A stretch of 64,000 nt of DNA from Chenopodium formosanum (Eukaryota > Streptophyta > Magnoliopsida > Caryophyllales > Amaranthaceae). Each line of letters starts with the position of its first letter. Position 1 is the stretch's first letter. The notes below the pieces were generated by a model. It was not told the origin of the DNA. It was given only the letters and a program-made list of their open reading frames with translations, and did not search any database. A program made the position numbers and the translations under genes. The stretch is from positions 23,943,632 through 24,007,631 of the forward strand of contig CM044867.1 in NCBI GenBank assembly GCA_024500155.1, read 5' to 3'. Of this stretch, positions 21,428 to 32,016 are shown piece after piece.

Positions 21428-24287
21428 TAAACTTTTTCTCGTCCTCGAGCAAAACCAAGCAAGAAAGAATAAGGATGAAAAACTTATTCAAAAAGAAAAA
21501 GAAAAACTCAAGACGAGAATATACACTAAGACTCACTGTCGTAGGAATCACGGTTGTTTTTAGCTACAACAAGCCCTTTAAACCCCAAAGTCGCCTATGA
21601 GGACGAGTGAGGTCTCGTAAGGGTATCTTAAGAGTTTACCCACAACTCTCCACCAACATCAAAGAGGCAAAACCATAAAAAGAAAAGAAAAGGAAAAAGG
21701 AAAACAAAACCTTTGCGAAATGGACTTACAAAGAAACTACAATGCAAATGAATGAAAATCTTTCTCAAGTAGTCAAGGTATGCACTTTTCAAGATATCTA
21801 AGGTTAATTGAAACATAGGGTATGCTAGGCATATGAACTAGACATCACAATCCACGTTCATCCCAAACGATCTTACCCCATTCTCCCTACTAGTCTCAAA
21901 TCTCCCCTTAGTGAGCATCCCAATGATTCCTCGAAGGAACCGGAAAAAGAGATTTATTTAGGCTACTCGACAATCTTGACTATGCATCCCCTTTCCTTAG
22001 GCAATGACCCATGATTCCCTCCCCCGAACAATGACTCAAATTTCTAGGTCGAAAGGTCTTTCCCCAAGGTTGTAATGTAAGGCAAAAAGGGTGAAGGTAG
22101 GCTAAAATTTAAAATTTGGCGGTTTTCCTAAAAAGTGAAGCAAAAGGGTGATCAATCCTTAACAACAAGATCAAGAAATCACCAAACAAAAACAACACCC
22201 CCAAGCTTATTTGAAGCTATACTCACAAGAAATATATACAAAAAGCGTAAACGCTTCTCCCCCAAGCTTAAATGAAGCATTGTCCTCAATGCTTAGAAGG
22301 AGAAAAGAATACATCAAAATATTTTTGAATTTTCACTTTTTCAATTTTTTTGTGTTTTTTCTTTTAGACTTGCTTTGTCCTTGCCTTTTTCTAAATTTGG
22401 ACGGCTTTTTCAATATTGCATTTATTTGTCCATGCCTTTTATAATGTAGGACGGCTTTTTCTCATATACATTTGCCATTATTCACAAAGAAGAATAAAAT
22501 CACAAACTTGCATCAAAGGAACCATATATCTCAACTACATCACCACAACTCCCTCAAGAATGATCAATTGCTTCACAAAAACAAGAAAAGAAAGAAAATG
22601 AAACAAAAGGCCAAAGATTTAAAGATGTAGCTTGAAAAGAAGGAAATAGGCTCAAATGGTTACAAGAAGGCAAATGTAAACCCAAAAACAAATATGAAGT
22701 AAACTATCCTAAAAATAGAAAAATACCACCCCGAAAAAGGTGCCTTTGTCCTCCCTAGATAGCTCGGTCTCGGGTTTAAGAATCATACATCAAGCTTTAT
22801 AGATTAGGTTTGCATAGTCAAGGATCCACGCCGCTCATACAAAATAGGTTGAAGGCTTGAAAAACGATGAACCTCACATGGATGTAGCAAAAACTCACTA
22901 GTGGTGTCAAATCGACCATAGGGAGCAACTACTAACATGCCACAAACAAGTAGAATCCGGCTTCATGATCCTCCTAGTTCAAACCAACTACCCTAGCATA
23001 CACCTATCCTATAGTCAACCAAACATAGTCTCAAACCGTGCATACCTTTACCACCTAGGAAGAAAGTTATGCAAAAGACAAAGTCCAATGTATAAAGTCC
23101 AACTCATAAAGAAATCAAAAATGAAAAATAAGCCTCAAAATCAAACCACAAACCAAAATAAAAACAAAGGAAAATAAAAGGAAAAGAAAAATAAAAGAAA
23201 AGAAAAGAAAAGGAAAGTCATAGATAAAGAAGAATAGGAGAAAAGGAGAAAAGAACTAGAAAGCAAGTTAAACACATATATCCCAATCGACAAACAAGTG
23301 ATCGAATGACAACATCGTCATTGATCCCAAACACATTACGTGTTAACAAGCAATCATCCTCGAACCATTCAACTTCCCCTAAACTAATCCTAATCTATGC
23401 AACCAAAGAAAAATAAAAGGAAAAATTAGAAAGGTCTCACCGGGCTATCCATGCTTAGCATAATAAACGAAAGCAATGTAGAAACCACCTTCGTTGCGTT
23501 CCAAGATCGTAGGCATCATCAATGAGCCATGTGAGAAAAGGAAAAATGAAAGAAGCTATAAACAAAGAAAATTGTTAGTAACTTCAAAACAAAAGAAAGA
23601 AACTACAAAATAAAAGTAAACTAAGCTAGCAAAGACTATAAATAACTAAGAAAAACTAGGACTATACTATCAAAGAATAAAAGAAAGAAAAGAAAGAAAG
23701 ACTAAGAAAACAAGTAACCAACTATCTAGCTAACAAAAGAAACTAAACTACAAGATTTGGATTCATAGGATTTGGATCAAAGGGTTTTGGATTTTAGGGA
23801 TTTGGATTCAAGGGAGTGAGAGCACAACAACATCATCATAACCAAAGCATCACAACAACAACTACAAATCAAGCACAATCGGGCTAGCAACCAAGCAACG
23901 AGAGGACAAGAGACCAAGAAAATAAAACCAATCAAGCCAAAGGCAAATAAAAATCATAAAAGCAAACAAAGCATGCAACAACAACATGTATTGGCAACCG
24001 AGTCATAAAATAAGTTCCCCCAAGCTAAACAATAAGTTCCCCCAAGCTAAACAATGATACATCTCAACATCCCAACAATACAAAGCAAGCACATAAAACA
24101 TAAGGGATGGAGGCAAAAAGCACAAAAAGCTAGGGAACTAATGACCACCACCACCACTACCACTCGGCCCGGCCCCATTGGGGTCATTGTTGCCCATGTG
24201 GTCATCGAAATTTGGGGGTGGATATGGATCCCAACCTCCGGTGAACCCCTCGGGCCACCCATAATGCCCCTTGAAGTTATCTTGTTG
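21428..24287 (-). other. Non-coding 3' region of the Athila-type element
   Basis: 2.9 kb without coding frames, strongly purine/pyrimidine biased (AAAGAAA-rich on the plus strand), with several polypurine-tract-like copies. Long 3' non-coding regions are usual in Athila elements. Confidence 0.6.
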
Positions 24288-25874
24288 CTAAGGGGCAAGA
24301 GGAGTGAAGTTCTCGGGCAAAGCAAGCTTGAGTGGGTGGTTAGGGTGCACATAGGGGTAGTTAGGGTCACCCCTATAGTCACACCCTCCGGGAGCACGGT
24401 AATCATAGTTACCTTGCTCGTCCGGGTAGGATCGATGCTCGGAATCGGGCTCTAGAGGCCCTTGCCAATACGGATGCCCATACGAAGGTAGAGGACCTTG
24501 TTGGGGCGGAAAGTAAGGATAGTTAACCGAGGGAACAACGTTCCCGCGGTTAACTTCCGCATCATACAATTGTTGTTGTTGTATAAACATACCTTGTTGC
24601 ATCTCGGATATACCTCTCATTTGGTTGTAGATGGCCTCAAAGTCTTGGTCATACATCCCCTCTAAGCGGATTTGCAAACCGCTCATTTGGTTGCTAAGTG
24701 CCTCCAAATCGGCACTAGCAAAGGAAGATTGTTGCCCTTGTTGTTGTTGTGGAACTTGTTGTTGTTGTTGTTGACGTTGACGTTGTTGTTGTTGATTTTG
24801 TTCTTCTTCTTCTTCATCATCTTCCTCCTCATCATCGGAGTCAAAATATGGCCGCCGGTAGCTCTTGGGAACATGCCACACATTGGCAGTGTCAATCCGG
24901 TGGAGAGAAGTCAAGGAAGGGTTGGGAAGAAATCACCAATGCTTGTTGTCCCTTAGCCACTCATACCTCCCCTCTTCATATTGTTTGGAGATGAATTGGA
25001 CTTGCCCCAATTGTCGCATGTCAAGATATAGAGTGGAGGCATCCCCAACTTCCTTGCAATAGGGCAAGTAGTGATCAAGGTTGAGGTGCGTCAAAAGCCT
25101 AGTGACCATACCCCCACATGGAATCTCCCCGGTGCTCCGGTTCCTCAAAGCAATACAATACGTGGCGAAGACGTATCCCAAGTTCAACCGGCCACGATAA
25201 TCTCCTCGCGTGGCCAAACAAAGAATCTTGAGCTCAAGCTTGCTCATTTTCCCCAACTCTTGCTTGGGGAACACCGCATAACCCAAAAGACGATGTACCA
25301 CCCGAAGACAAGGTTGGTACACACTACTAATCTTGGCCTCTTTGGTGATGAACTCACCAATCCCGGAGATATCTTCCCACCATGCATCTTGATCATACTC
25401 CGGCAAAATATAAGGCTCTAGATCCAAAATGTCCCCATGTGGATCAAAGTCTAGAGCCGCATTGAATTCTTCCAAGGAGCGGTCGAAGAATTCGTTGAAA
25501 ATCTGAAATTGCACCCTATATTGCCCCTCCACGGGCACAAGCTCAATTGTAGCCATGAATTCCAATGTAGGCTCTTTGTAGGTGCGGTAGGCGTCGGCAA
25601 TGAAGGAACCCATCCTTAAATTCAACAACAACTCCCTTACATCTTCATCAATTCCCAACTTTGTCATGTCATGTTGGAAATAATGTCGAGTGGGTTTAAG
25701 GGTTCGTTCATCTTTGAGTTTGTGGTAACGGGTATTTTGTTTGGGGTCGAGGATTTTTCTTTTTGGAAGTGGAGTAGGTGGTCGTTTTTGTGAGGTAGAA
25801 GTGCTAGGGGTAGGTTCTTCAATGGAAACGTTGGTTTTTCGTTTCTTGGTAAGCTTTTTGATAAGATTTGACAT
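24288..25874 (-). pseudogene. Athila ORF1 protein, one premature stop
   Basis: The frame spans about 529 codons from ATG 25874, broken by one in-frame TGA at 24935-24933. Residues about 60-310 (YFQHDMTKLGID, FEFF-like and IGEFITKEAKISSVY stretches, LNLGYVFATYCIAL, GGMVTRLLTHL) match the Arabidopsis retrotransposon ORF-1 (ATHILA) family. The N-terminus is basic and Ser/Thr/Pro-rich. After the stop come an acidic run, a Gln-rich run, and a Tyr/Pro-rich tail (YFPPQQGPLPSYGHPYW). The family lies in the env-like position of Athila elements and its biochemical role is unknown. Here no pol precedes it; an LTR-like segment lies just upstream. Because only one codon is lost, the copy decayed recently. 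Confidence 0.85.
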
Positions 25875-26400
25875 GTTTGAAGCAAGCTTTGATCACCAAA
25901 AACAATCACAACAATACCAACACCAATCTCCAAGAATCACCAATCCAACAAATACAACTTCCACCAATACTCAAATTCAATCCAAACAACCAAACAACCC
26001 AATCAATCAAGAAAATCCTTCACAATCAACACAATATTCAAGAATTCCAACCAAAAACCACAATTGTTCCTTACTACCAACACTACCAAAATTCAAATTT
26101 CACAATTTTCAACCAATTTGCTCAAAATTGCTACAAAATCAACAAACAACACAATGTAAGGTGAAATCAAGCAACAAACAACTCAAATAATCATCCAAAA
26201 ATCAAAATCAATCATCAAAATCAACAAAACCCATACTACTACTATTCATGCTCATGAAAATTTCAATACATGCATATATATGACATAATTAAACAAATTG
26301 AAGATAGAGAAGATGATTATACCATATATGAAGCAAGATTGAACCAATTTGAGCCACCAATTTCAACCAAACACAAAAGCCCCAATTTTTACCCAAACTT
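25875..26400 (-). other. Leader upstream of ORF1
   Basis: CAA/AAT-rich non-coding DNA between the LTR-like segment and the ORF1 start. Confidence 0.5.
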
Positions 26401-26900
26401 GGAGGAGAGAGATTAGGGGTTTAATTTGGTGAAAGAGTATGTTTTTGATGATTAGAATGAAAATGTAGATGATTTTGATGAATTTGGAGTGAAAATTTGT
26501 GGAAAATTGATGAGATTTGATGAAGTAGAGGAGGGTTTGAGGTGCGGTTATGGAGGATGAGGGTGATGGAGATTGAAGCAAGTAAGGGGAAATAAGGGGA
26601 AATGAGGAAAAGAAAGAAGGAAGGAAAGAAAAAGGAGGAGGAGGGCTTCGGCCGAGGCTGGTGCGCCCGCACCTGCTGGGTGCGCGGCGGCCGCACCAGC
26701 CTGGTGCGCGGCCGCACCAGGCTGCACCTCCTTCTTTCTTTTTTTTTTTTATTTTTTCTAAGGCATTGGTGCGTTCTTTGGTGCGTTCATGAATCATGAT
26801 GGTGATAAACACCAACATAGGCAGTAGCAAAATTCAATTTTAGTGAGTTCAAGGCTAGAGATTCATGAACCCACCATAAGAACCCACCAAGCATAAACTT
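26400..26900 (-). repeat. Diverged LTR-like segment inside the Athila-type element
   Basis: It repeats in the same order two landmarks of the flanking LTRs. First, the palindromic cluster (26655-26725; GGTGCGCGGCCGCACC) matches 20866-20942. Second, 84 bp later, TGATAAACACCAACATAGGC (26803-26822) matches TGATGAACACCAAGGTAGGC (21006-21025). Between them the sequences differ strongly. It may be an LTR relic of an older element fused in, or an internal promoter and leader for ORF1. Confidence 0.6.
26655..26725. repeat. GC-rich hairpin cluster upstream of ORF1
   Basis: CTGGTGCGCCCGCACC, GGTGCGCGGCGGCCGCACC and GGTGCGCGGCCGCACC palindromes in tandem. It is the internal variant of the LTR cluster. 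Confidence 0.85.
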
Positions 26901-27462
26901 CCTTCAACTTTTAAAGCATAAAATCCCTAACTTACCTCACTGAAATTCTTACCCCTTTACCTCAAATTTCGATAAAATCGAACATAATCATATTAAATAC
27001 CGCAAAACACCTTCTCATTCTTCATGCTCACTTGGTGAAATCCAATCCCGAAAATGAATCCTACAAATCCAATCAAGTAGAAAAGTGAAAGAAAAGAAAA
27101 GGAAATAAAAGAGGGAAAGTAAGAAAAATTCAAAAATCAAAAAGAAAAGTTAGAAACTCCAGGTTGCCTCCTGAGAAGCGCTTGCTTAAGGTCCTAAGCT
27201 CGACCCTTCCTCCAAATCACGGAGGGTTAAAGAACACCACCTTCTTCAAGGTAGCGGAAAGAGCAAAATATTCTTCAATCTTTAGCAACCTTTCATTGTT
27301 GCTTGGTGAAACCTCCTTCAAAGACTTCTCAAATGCAAATTTTTCTTTTCTTAACTTCTTCCTATTTCTCAACTTCTTAGAATCACGAGCCTTCTTCTTT
27401 GGCTTGTTGCTCAATGTAGATGGATCCTCAACATCCATAATCATAGAGACATCCCCTTCATC
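26901..27462 (-). other. Junction downstream of gag-protease
   Basis: Holds a short Lys-rich frame (27444-27217) without recognised domain. At about 27145-27205 it holds the sequence GCGCTTCTCAGGAGGCAACC (minus strand), of a kind often seen after coding regions in Athila elements. The whole polymerase region expected here is absent. Confidence 0.45.
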
Positions 27463-29385
27463 TTAAGGAAAAAGTTCAAACCAACTAGGAATCTCAATTT
27501 CCTCCTCGTCTACAAGCTTGGGAATCATCATTTTCTCTTCACTAACCTTCATGCTATCAAAACTTGAAAGAACATCATCAAAATTCTCAAGAACATCGTT
27601 AGTTGAAGAGTCAATCATACACACATTGTCAATAGAACGAGAGGAATTTTCACACATAATTCCTTGCACAAGAGACAAAGACTCATGCATTGGTTTCAAC
27701 TTAAAACTTTCCTCCTTCTTACCAACTCTCAAGGTAATACGCCCTCCTTTCACATCTATCAAAGCTCCCGAGGTGGCTAAGAAAGGTCTCCCTAGAATGA
27801 TAGGAATGTGTTCATCTTCCTCAATTTCTAACACGATAAAATCAACGGGAATTGTGAACGCTCCTATCTTGAGAGGGACATCCTCAACTCTCCCCTTAGG
27901 AAACTTAATAGATCGATCGGCCAATTGAAGGGTTATATTGGATGGAAGAAGCTCACCTAGCTTGAGTCTCTTGAAAATCGAATAAGGCATGATGCTTACA
28001 CTAGCACCTAAATCGCAAAGAGCATTTTCAAACATCAACTCCTTGATTTTGCAAGGAATAGAGAAATTCCCCGGATCCTCCATCTTTTCGGGCAACTCCC
28101 TATGGATGAGGGCACTAAAGCACTTTCCCACTTCGACCGAATCAACCTCATTGCAATCTCTCTTCCCATCTAGAATATCCTTGAGGAACTTAGAGTATCT
28201 AGGCATTTGTGGGATAACATCGGTGAAGGGGATAGAAAAATGAACCTCCTTGAGCATCTCAAGAAATTTACCGAATTGCTCATCCATTTTGTGCCTCAAA
28301 AACTTTTGTGGATAGGGTAGATCGGGTATTCTCACTTCCTCACGCTCTTTCTCATCATCCTTCTTTTTCTCTTGCTCTTCCTCACAACTAACACCTTTAG
28401 ACACACCCTTCTTATCTTCCTCTCTCAAAACACTCCTCTCCTCATCCTCCTCAATGGACCTAGAAACTCCCTCATTAAGAACTCTCCCACTCCTAGTGGT
28501 GACGGAATACACGGGTTTCTTAGGTTCCACTCCTTGAGAAGGCAAAGAGGATGGACTAGCACAATCCTTAAGAGTGTTTGTAAGTTGGGTTATTTGTGTC
28601 TCAAGCATTTTGTTATGAGTCATCATCTCATTAAATTTATTGTCACTCACCGCCATATATGTGTTAATGATCTTGGTTTGATTATCAATCAACTCTTCCA
28701 AATTTGACTTAAATGATGATGGTTGGGAATAAGAATTTTCACCATTGGCTTGGGGCTTTGGAGCAAAACCGGGAGGGGGTCCCCTTTGGTTGTTGTTTTG
28801 AAAATTTCCCCGACTTTGGTTATTGTTCCAATTCCCTCGGCCTTGACTATTGCCACCATTATGGTAATGGTTACCAAAGCCTTGAGATTGACCTTGATTA
28901 CCATACCCATGGCTTGAGTTTTGATTACTATAACCTTGGTTGTTATAGTTCCCTCGGAAACCTGGATTTCCTTGGTTCCTATATCCTCCATTGTTATAAT
29001 TATTGAAACCACCTTGAGGGTGAGAATTCCTATTGCCAAAATTCTTAGGTCCATCGAACCTTTGACCACCATTAGCATTAGACACAAAGTTCACATGTTC
29101 ACATTCATTATTTTCAACATCATCACATCCATCAACAAAAGCTTGTGAACACATGGAAGAATCATGATCATAAGAACCACAAGAATCACAAAATAGACAT
29201 CCACTTGACATATTATTGGAAGTAGAAGGAGAAGAGTTAGAAATTGTACCTCTCCCTTTGGGTTGGGAGGGAAGACTTAAAGAATTCGTAGAAACACTCT
29301 CAAGCTTCGCTTTGATCGATGTCATCTCCTTCCCTAGATTTGAAATTTGGGATGACAAGTTGTTAATTGCGTTGAGATGATCCAC
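27463..29385 (-). CDS. Gag C-terminus (zinc knuckle) and aspartic protease, Athila-type
   Basis: 640 residues, open throughout. A CCHC zinc knuckle is at residues 66-79 (CDSCGSYDHDSSMC), then a Gly/Asn/Gln-rich RNA-binding-like stretch (about 105-205), a charged region (310-352), and a retropepsin-like domain with catalytic DLGAS at 458-462, hydrophobic strands, and the ILGRPFL motif near 530. The protein then ends with an acidic tail. In full elements the frame would run on into reverse transcriptase; here it stops, so the polymerase has been removed. Gag binds and packages genomic RNA and the protease matures the polyprotein. The start used is an in-frame Met; the real N-terminal gag lies in 29607-30206, separated by broken sequence. 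Confidence 0.85.
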   Translation of the reverse strand: MDHLNAINNLSSQISNLGKEMTSIKAKLESVSTNSLSLPSQPKGRGTISNSSPSTSNNMSSGCLFCDSCGSYDHDSSMCSQAFVDGCDDVENNECEHVNFVSNANGGQRFDGPKNFGNRNSHPQGGFNNYNNGGYRNQGNPGFRGNYNNQGYSNQNSSHGYGNQGQSQGFGNHYHNGGNSQGRGNWNNNQSRGNFQNNNQRGPPPGFAPKPQANGENSYSQPSSFKSNLEELIDNQTKIINTYMAVSDNKFNEMMTHNKMLETQITQLTNTLKDCASPSSLPSQGVEPKKPVYSVTTRSGRVLNEGVSRSIEEDEERSVLREEDKKGVSKGVSCEEEQEKKKDDEKEREEVRIPDLPYPQKFLRHKMDEQFGKFLEMLKEVHFSIPFTDVIPQMPRYSKFLKDILDGKRDCNEVDSVEVGKCFSALIHRELPEKMEDPGNFSIPCKIKELMFENALCDLGASVSIMPYSIFKRLKLGELLPSNITLQLADRSIKFPKGRVEDVPLKIGAFTIPVDFIVLEIEEDEHIPIILGRPFLATSGALIDVKGGRITLRVGKKEESFKLKPMHESLSLVQGIMCENSSRSIDNVCMIDSSTNDVLENFDDVLSSFDSMKVSEEKMMIPKLVDEEEIEIPSWFELFP

Positions 29386-30206
29386 GGAATAAACCGTTGA
29401 GCCACTCTTACTCGTAGACTCTCTCTCTCCTTCTTGTCAATCTTGATAGTATCTCACAACATCCTCATTATAAGACCACCGGCTCCTCCATCTAGGCATG
29501 ACTTGCCTTGAGCACTCAAACCTCCATAGAAAATTTGTATCACTTGATAGGTAGGAATCCCATGATGTGGACACTCTCTTTGGTACTCCTTGTACCTCTC
29601 CCATGCTTAATAGAGATTCTCATTGGGTCTTTGCTTGAATCCTTGGATTAATGCCCTAGCCTCCGCCGTCTTCTTTTGAGGGTAAAAGCGAGACAAGAAA
29701 GCTCTAGTGACATCATCCCATGTTCTAAGCGAATTGGGCTTAACCTCTTTATCCAACCACTCTAAAGCACGACCAATAAGAGAAAAGGGAAACAACTTTA
29801 GCCGAATGAACTCTTGAGAAATGCAGTTCACCTTTATGGTATTACAATACTTCTCAAATTCCTTTAGGTGATTCAACGGACTCTCACTCTTGGCTCCACT
29901 AAATTGCCTCCGTTCTGTCAAAGTAATTATGGCCGGTCTTATCTCAAAATCGTTCGTCGATGTTGTAGGTGGAGCAATGCCACTCTCAAACCTATAAGCA
30001 CCGAGAATGCCCAACTCCTTCAAAGCTACTCTTGGATTCTCTCCCATTCCTTGTTCTTGCTCTTCTTCCTCAAACTCTTCTTCACTTGAGGAACTTAGGC
30101 TCAAAGATCGATTGGCTATCCTTCTTCGTGAAAGAGTTCTTTCAATTTCCGGATCCAAAGGAACTAAGGGCCTATCTCGAGTCCTACTATGCATGCAAAA
30201 TCTCAA
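29386..30206 (-). pseudogene. Gag N-terminal part, Athila-type, broken
   Basis: From 30206 the frame gives a basic and acidic N-terminus, then a retrotransposon-gag domain (PLNHLKEFEKYCNTI, LFPFSLIGRALEWLDKE, WDDVTRAFLSRFYP, ALIQGFKQRPNENLY). It stops at TAA 29609-29607. The next residues in the same frame, WERYKEYQRECPHHGIP, continue the gag domain, so this is a premature stop. A further frameshift near 29450 separates it from the zinc-knuckle ORF. Gag would form the particle that packages the element RNA. The copy cannot make full-length Gag. Confidence 0.8.
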
Positions 30207-30322
30207 AAGAAATTGTTAGTAACACGGCTACAAGTGTAGCCTAAAAGAGAGAAATAAAATCTTTTTGTGTTTTTCAAATAGATGGAATAGACTCAACAAC
30301 AATACACAATCACGACACCATT

Positions 30323-30339
30323 CTCGGGCAACGGCGCCA
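30323..30339 (-). other. Primer-binding site
   Basis: TGGCGCCGTTGCCCGAG, three bases after the end of the right LTR in the direction of transcription. TGGCGCCGTTGCC is the common PBS start of Athila/Tat-type plant elements (I recall tRNA-Asp as primer, not checked). Confidence 0.75.
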
Positions 30340-30342
30340 TTT

Positions 30343-32011
30343 TGATCGAGGGTCGAAGCTAGGTCGTTGGGGCTAACCCCTACCCAAGGTCAAACAAAAT
30401 TTACAAACACTTAACCAACCCTATACAAGTATATGGTAAGTCAAGGGTCGAACCCAAAGGAATGGTGGGTTATTGTCTATCGTCTATAGTCAAGCTATCC
30501 TGAAGTCTATAGGTAGGGTTGTGAATTCTAAAACTAGAGCGAACACGACAAATAAACTTGAAGAAATCAAATGTGATAAGCACTAGGGCTAGGATCCACA
30601 TGCATTCATAATGGAATTGACTGATTGGGAGGTCAAATTGGCTAAGTCAAACAATGTGAGGGAAGATCAATCATGCAACCAATAGAGCATATCAAGCTAT
30701 TCTCCTAAAGGTCTAACTAGGGTCAACTACGATAAACTCTTAACTAGGAAACATCACAAGACACCTCAATCGTGTAAATGCAAGCCACAAATCAATGGTC
30801 CGTATCAATGTGAACTTACAATGCAATCTAGTGCAACAATCAAAGTTGGCCAATCTTCAATTAATCACACACATGCACATGATCATCAACCAAATTTAAT
30901 CACACTATCAGCTCCATCAATTATCCCCAATTAGCACTAATCCATTACTCATACATGCTTCACCATTGCCCTAGCAAGTAATCTACTCACTAATCATGGT
31001 AATTAAGATCAAAACAAAGCAAATTAACACATTCATCATGATCATTTTAAGAAATCTAAAATCAATACAAAAATCAATCAAACTTCAATCAAATATCAAT
31101 CAAACTAAAACAATTAACCAAGCATATGAAATCAACAAAGATCAAACTATATATTGAATCAAAGAAGAGTAATCCTTACAATACTTGATCAAAGATCAAT
31201 TGAAATGAAGAAATCTTGAATCATCAACAATCAACCATGAAATTCTCTCTCTAAAAACCTAGAGTTTCTCTCTCTAAAATATGATCTTAAAAGTTCTCTA
31301 ATGATTATCTAATTGATTCTCTAATTCTTTCTCCCTCTAAAAATAGATGGAAATACTATATATAAGAAAGACACAAAAGAAAAGTCGGTTAGATCGTCCA
31401 AAAATAGATCCCAGAAGGCGCGGGCGCACGTAGAAGGGTACGGAACAAAGCACCCAGGCAGGTGCGGCCGCACCTAGCTGATGCGCGGCCGCACCACCCA
31501 GGTGCGCGGCCGCACCATGGTCGTGCGCGCCCGCACCTGGCAGCAGCTCTCAAGTCCTCTTCTTTGTCCTAGGTCAACCTCGTGCGCTCGTCTAGGTGAT
31601 GATGATGAACACCAAGGTAGGCAGTCTTGAAATGAATATTTTGGTGGGTTTGTGGCATAGATGACGCCCCCATCGCATACGTGCACCGATCTCTTGACTT
31701 GCTCCTTGCGTTCCTTCAAACTTGAAGCTCCAAAAGCGAACACAAGGCATCCAACTTGATGAGAAATGTAAGAGGAAGGCTCGGGAATCTTTGGAAACAC
31801 GATGATAACCTAAAAACAAACGAAAACAAACAAATAAAAGGGAAAAAGAACGAATAAACAAAGAAATGCACAAAACAAGGAAACTAACTACGAAAAGCAC
31901 AAACTAATGAAATAAAGAGAAAAACTAAGAAAAACTAAGGAAAAGAGCTACAAAATGAAATGAAAATCATCCTAAAAGAGATCAAATGAGTGCCATAAGT
32001 GACACTCATCA
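30343..32011 (-). repeat. Athila-type LTR, right copy (functional 5' LTR)
   Basis: 1669 bp, nearly identical to 19747-21414. TATA box on the minus strand at 31357-31364; hairpin cluster at 31416-31541. This copy would drive transcription of gag-protease. Confidence 0.95.
31416..31541. repeat. GC-rich hairpin cluster in right LTR
   Basis: Same palindromes as 20818-20942, with one change that turns the third GCACC arm base (CCCTGG to CCATGG). Confidence 0.85.
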
Positions 32012-32016
32012 TACAC
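32012..32016. repeat. Target-site duplication TACAC, right copy
   Basis: Exact match to 19742-19746. Confidence 0.95.

Larger units (their letters stand above)
19747..32011 (-). mobile_element. Non-autonomous Athila-type Ty3/gypsy element (12265 bp)
   Basis: Two LTRs (19747-21414, 30343-32011), TG...CA ends, TACAC target duplication, a primer-binding site next to the right LTR and a polypurine tract next to the left LTR show a complete insertion read on the minus strand. In order it holds gag and gag-protease (30206-27463), a long non-coding stretch with an LTR-like segment (about 26.4-26.9 kb), ORF1 (25874-24288), and 2.9 kb of non-coding DNA. There is no reverse transcriptase, RNase H or integrase, so replication would need enzymes in trans. 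By eye the LTRs differ at about 20-25 positions (about 1.4%), so the insertion is young. It lies in the CACTA transposase gene. Confidence 0.9.

Noticed and set aside
24054..24455. Plus-strand frame of 133 codons
   Set aside because: It is the shadow of ORF1 of the Athila-type element in the opposite frame.
27518..29148. Several plus-strand frames over the gag-protease region
   Set aside because: Shadows of the minus-strand gag-protease frame; no domain features.
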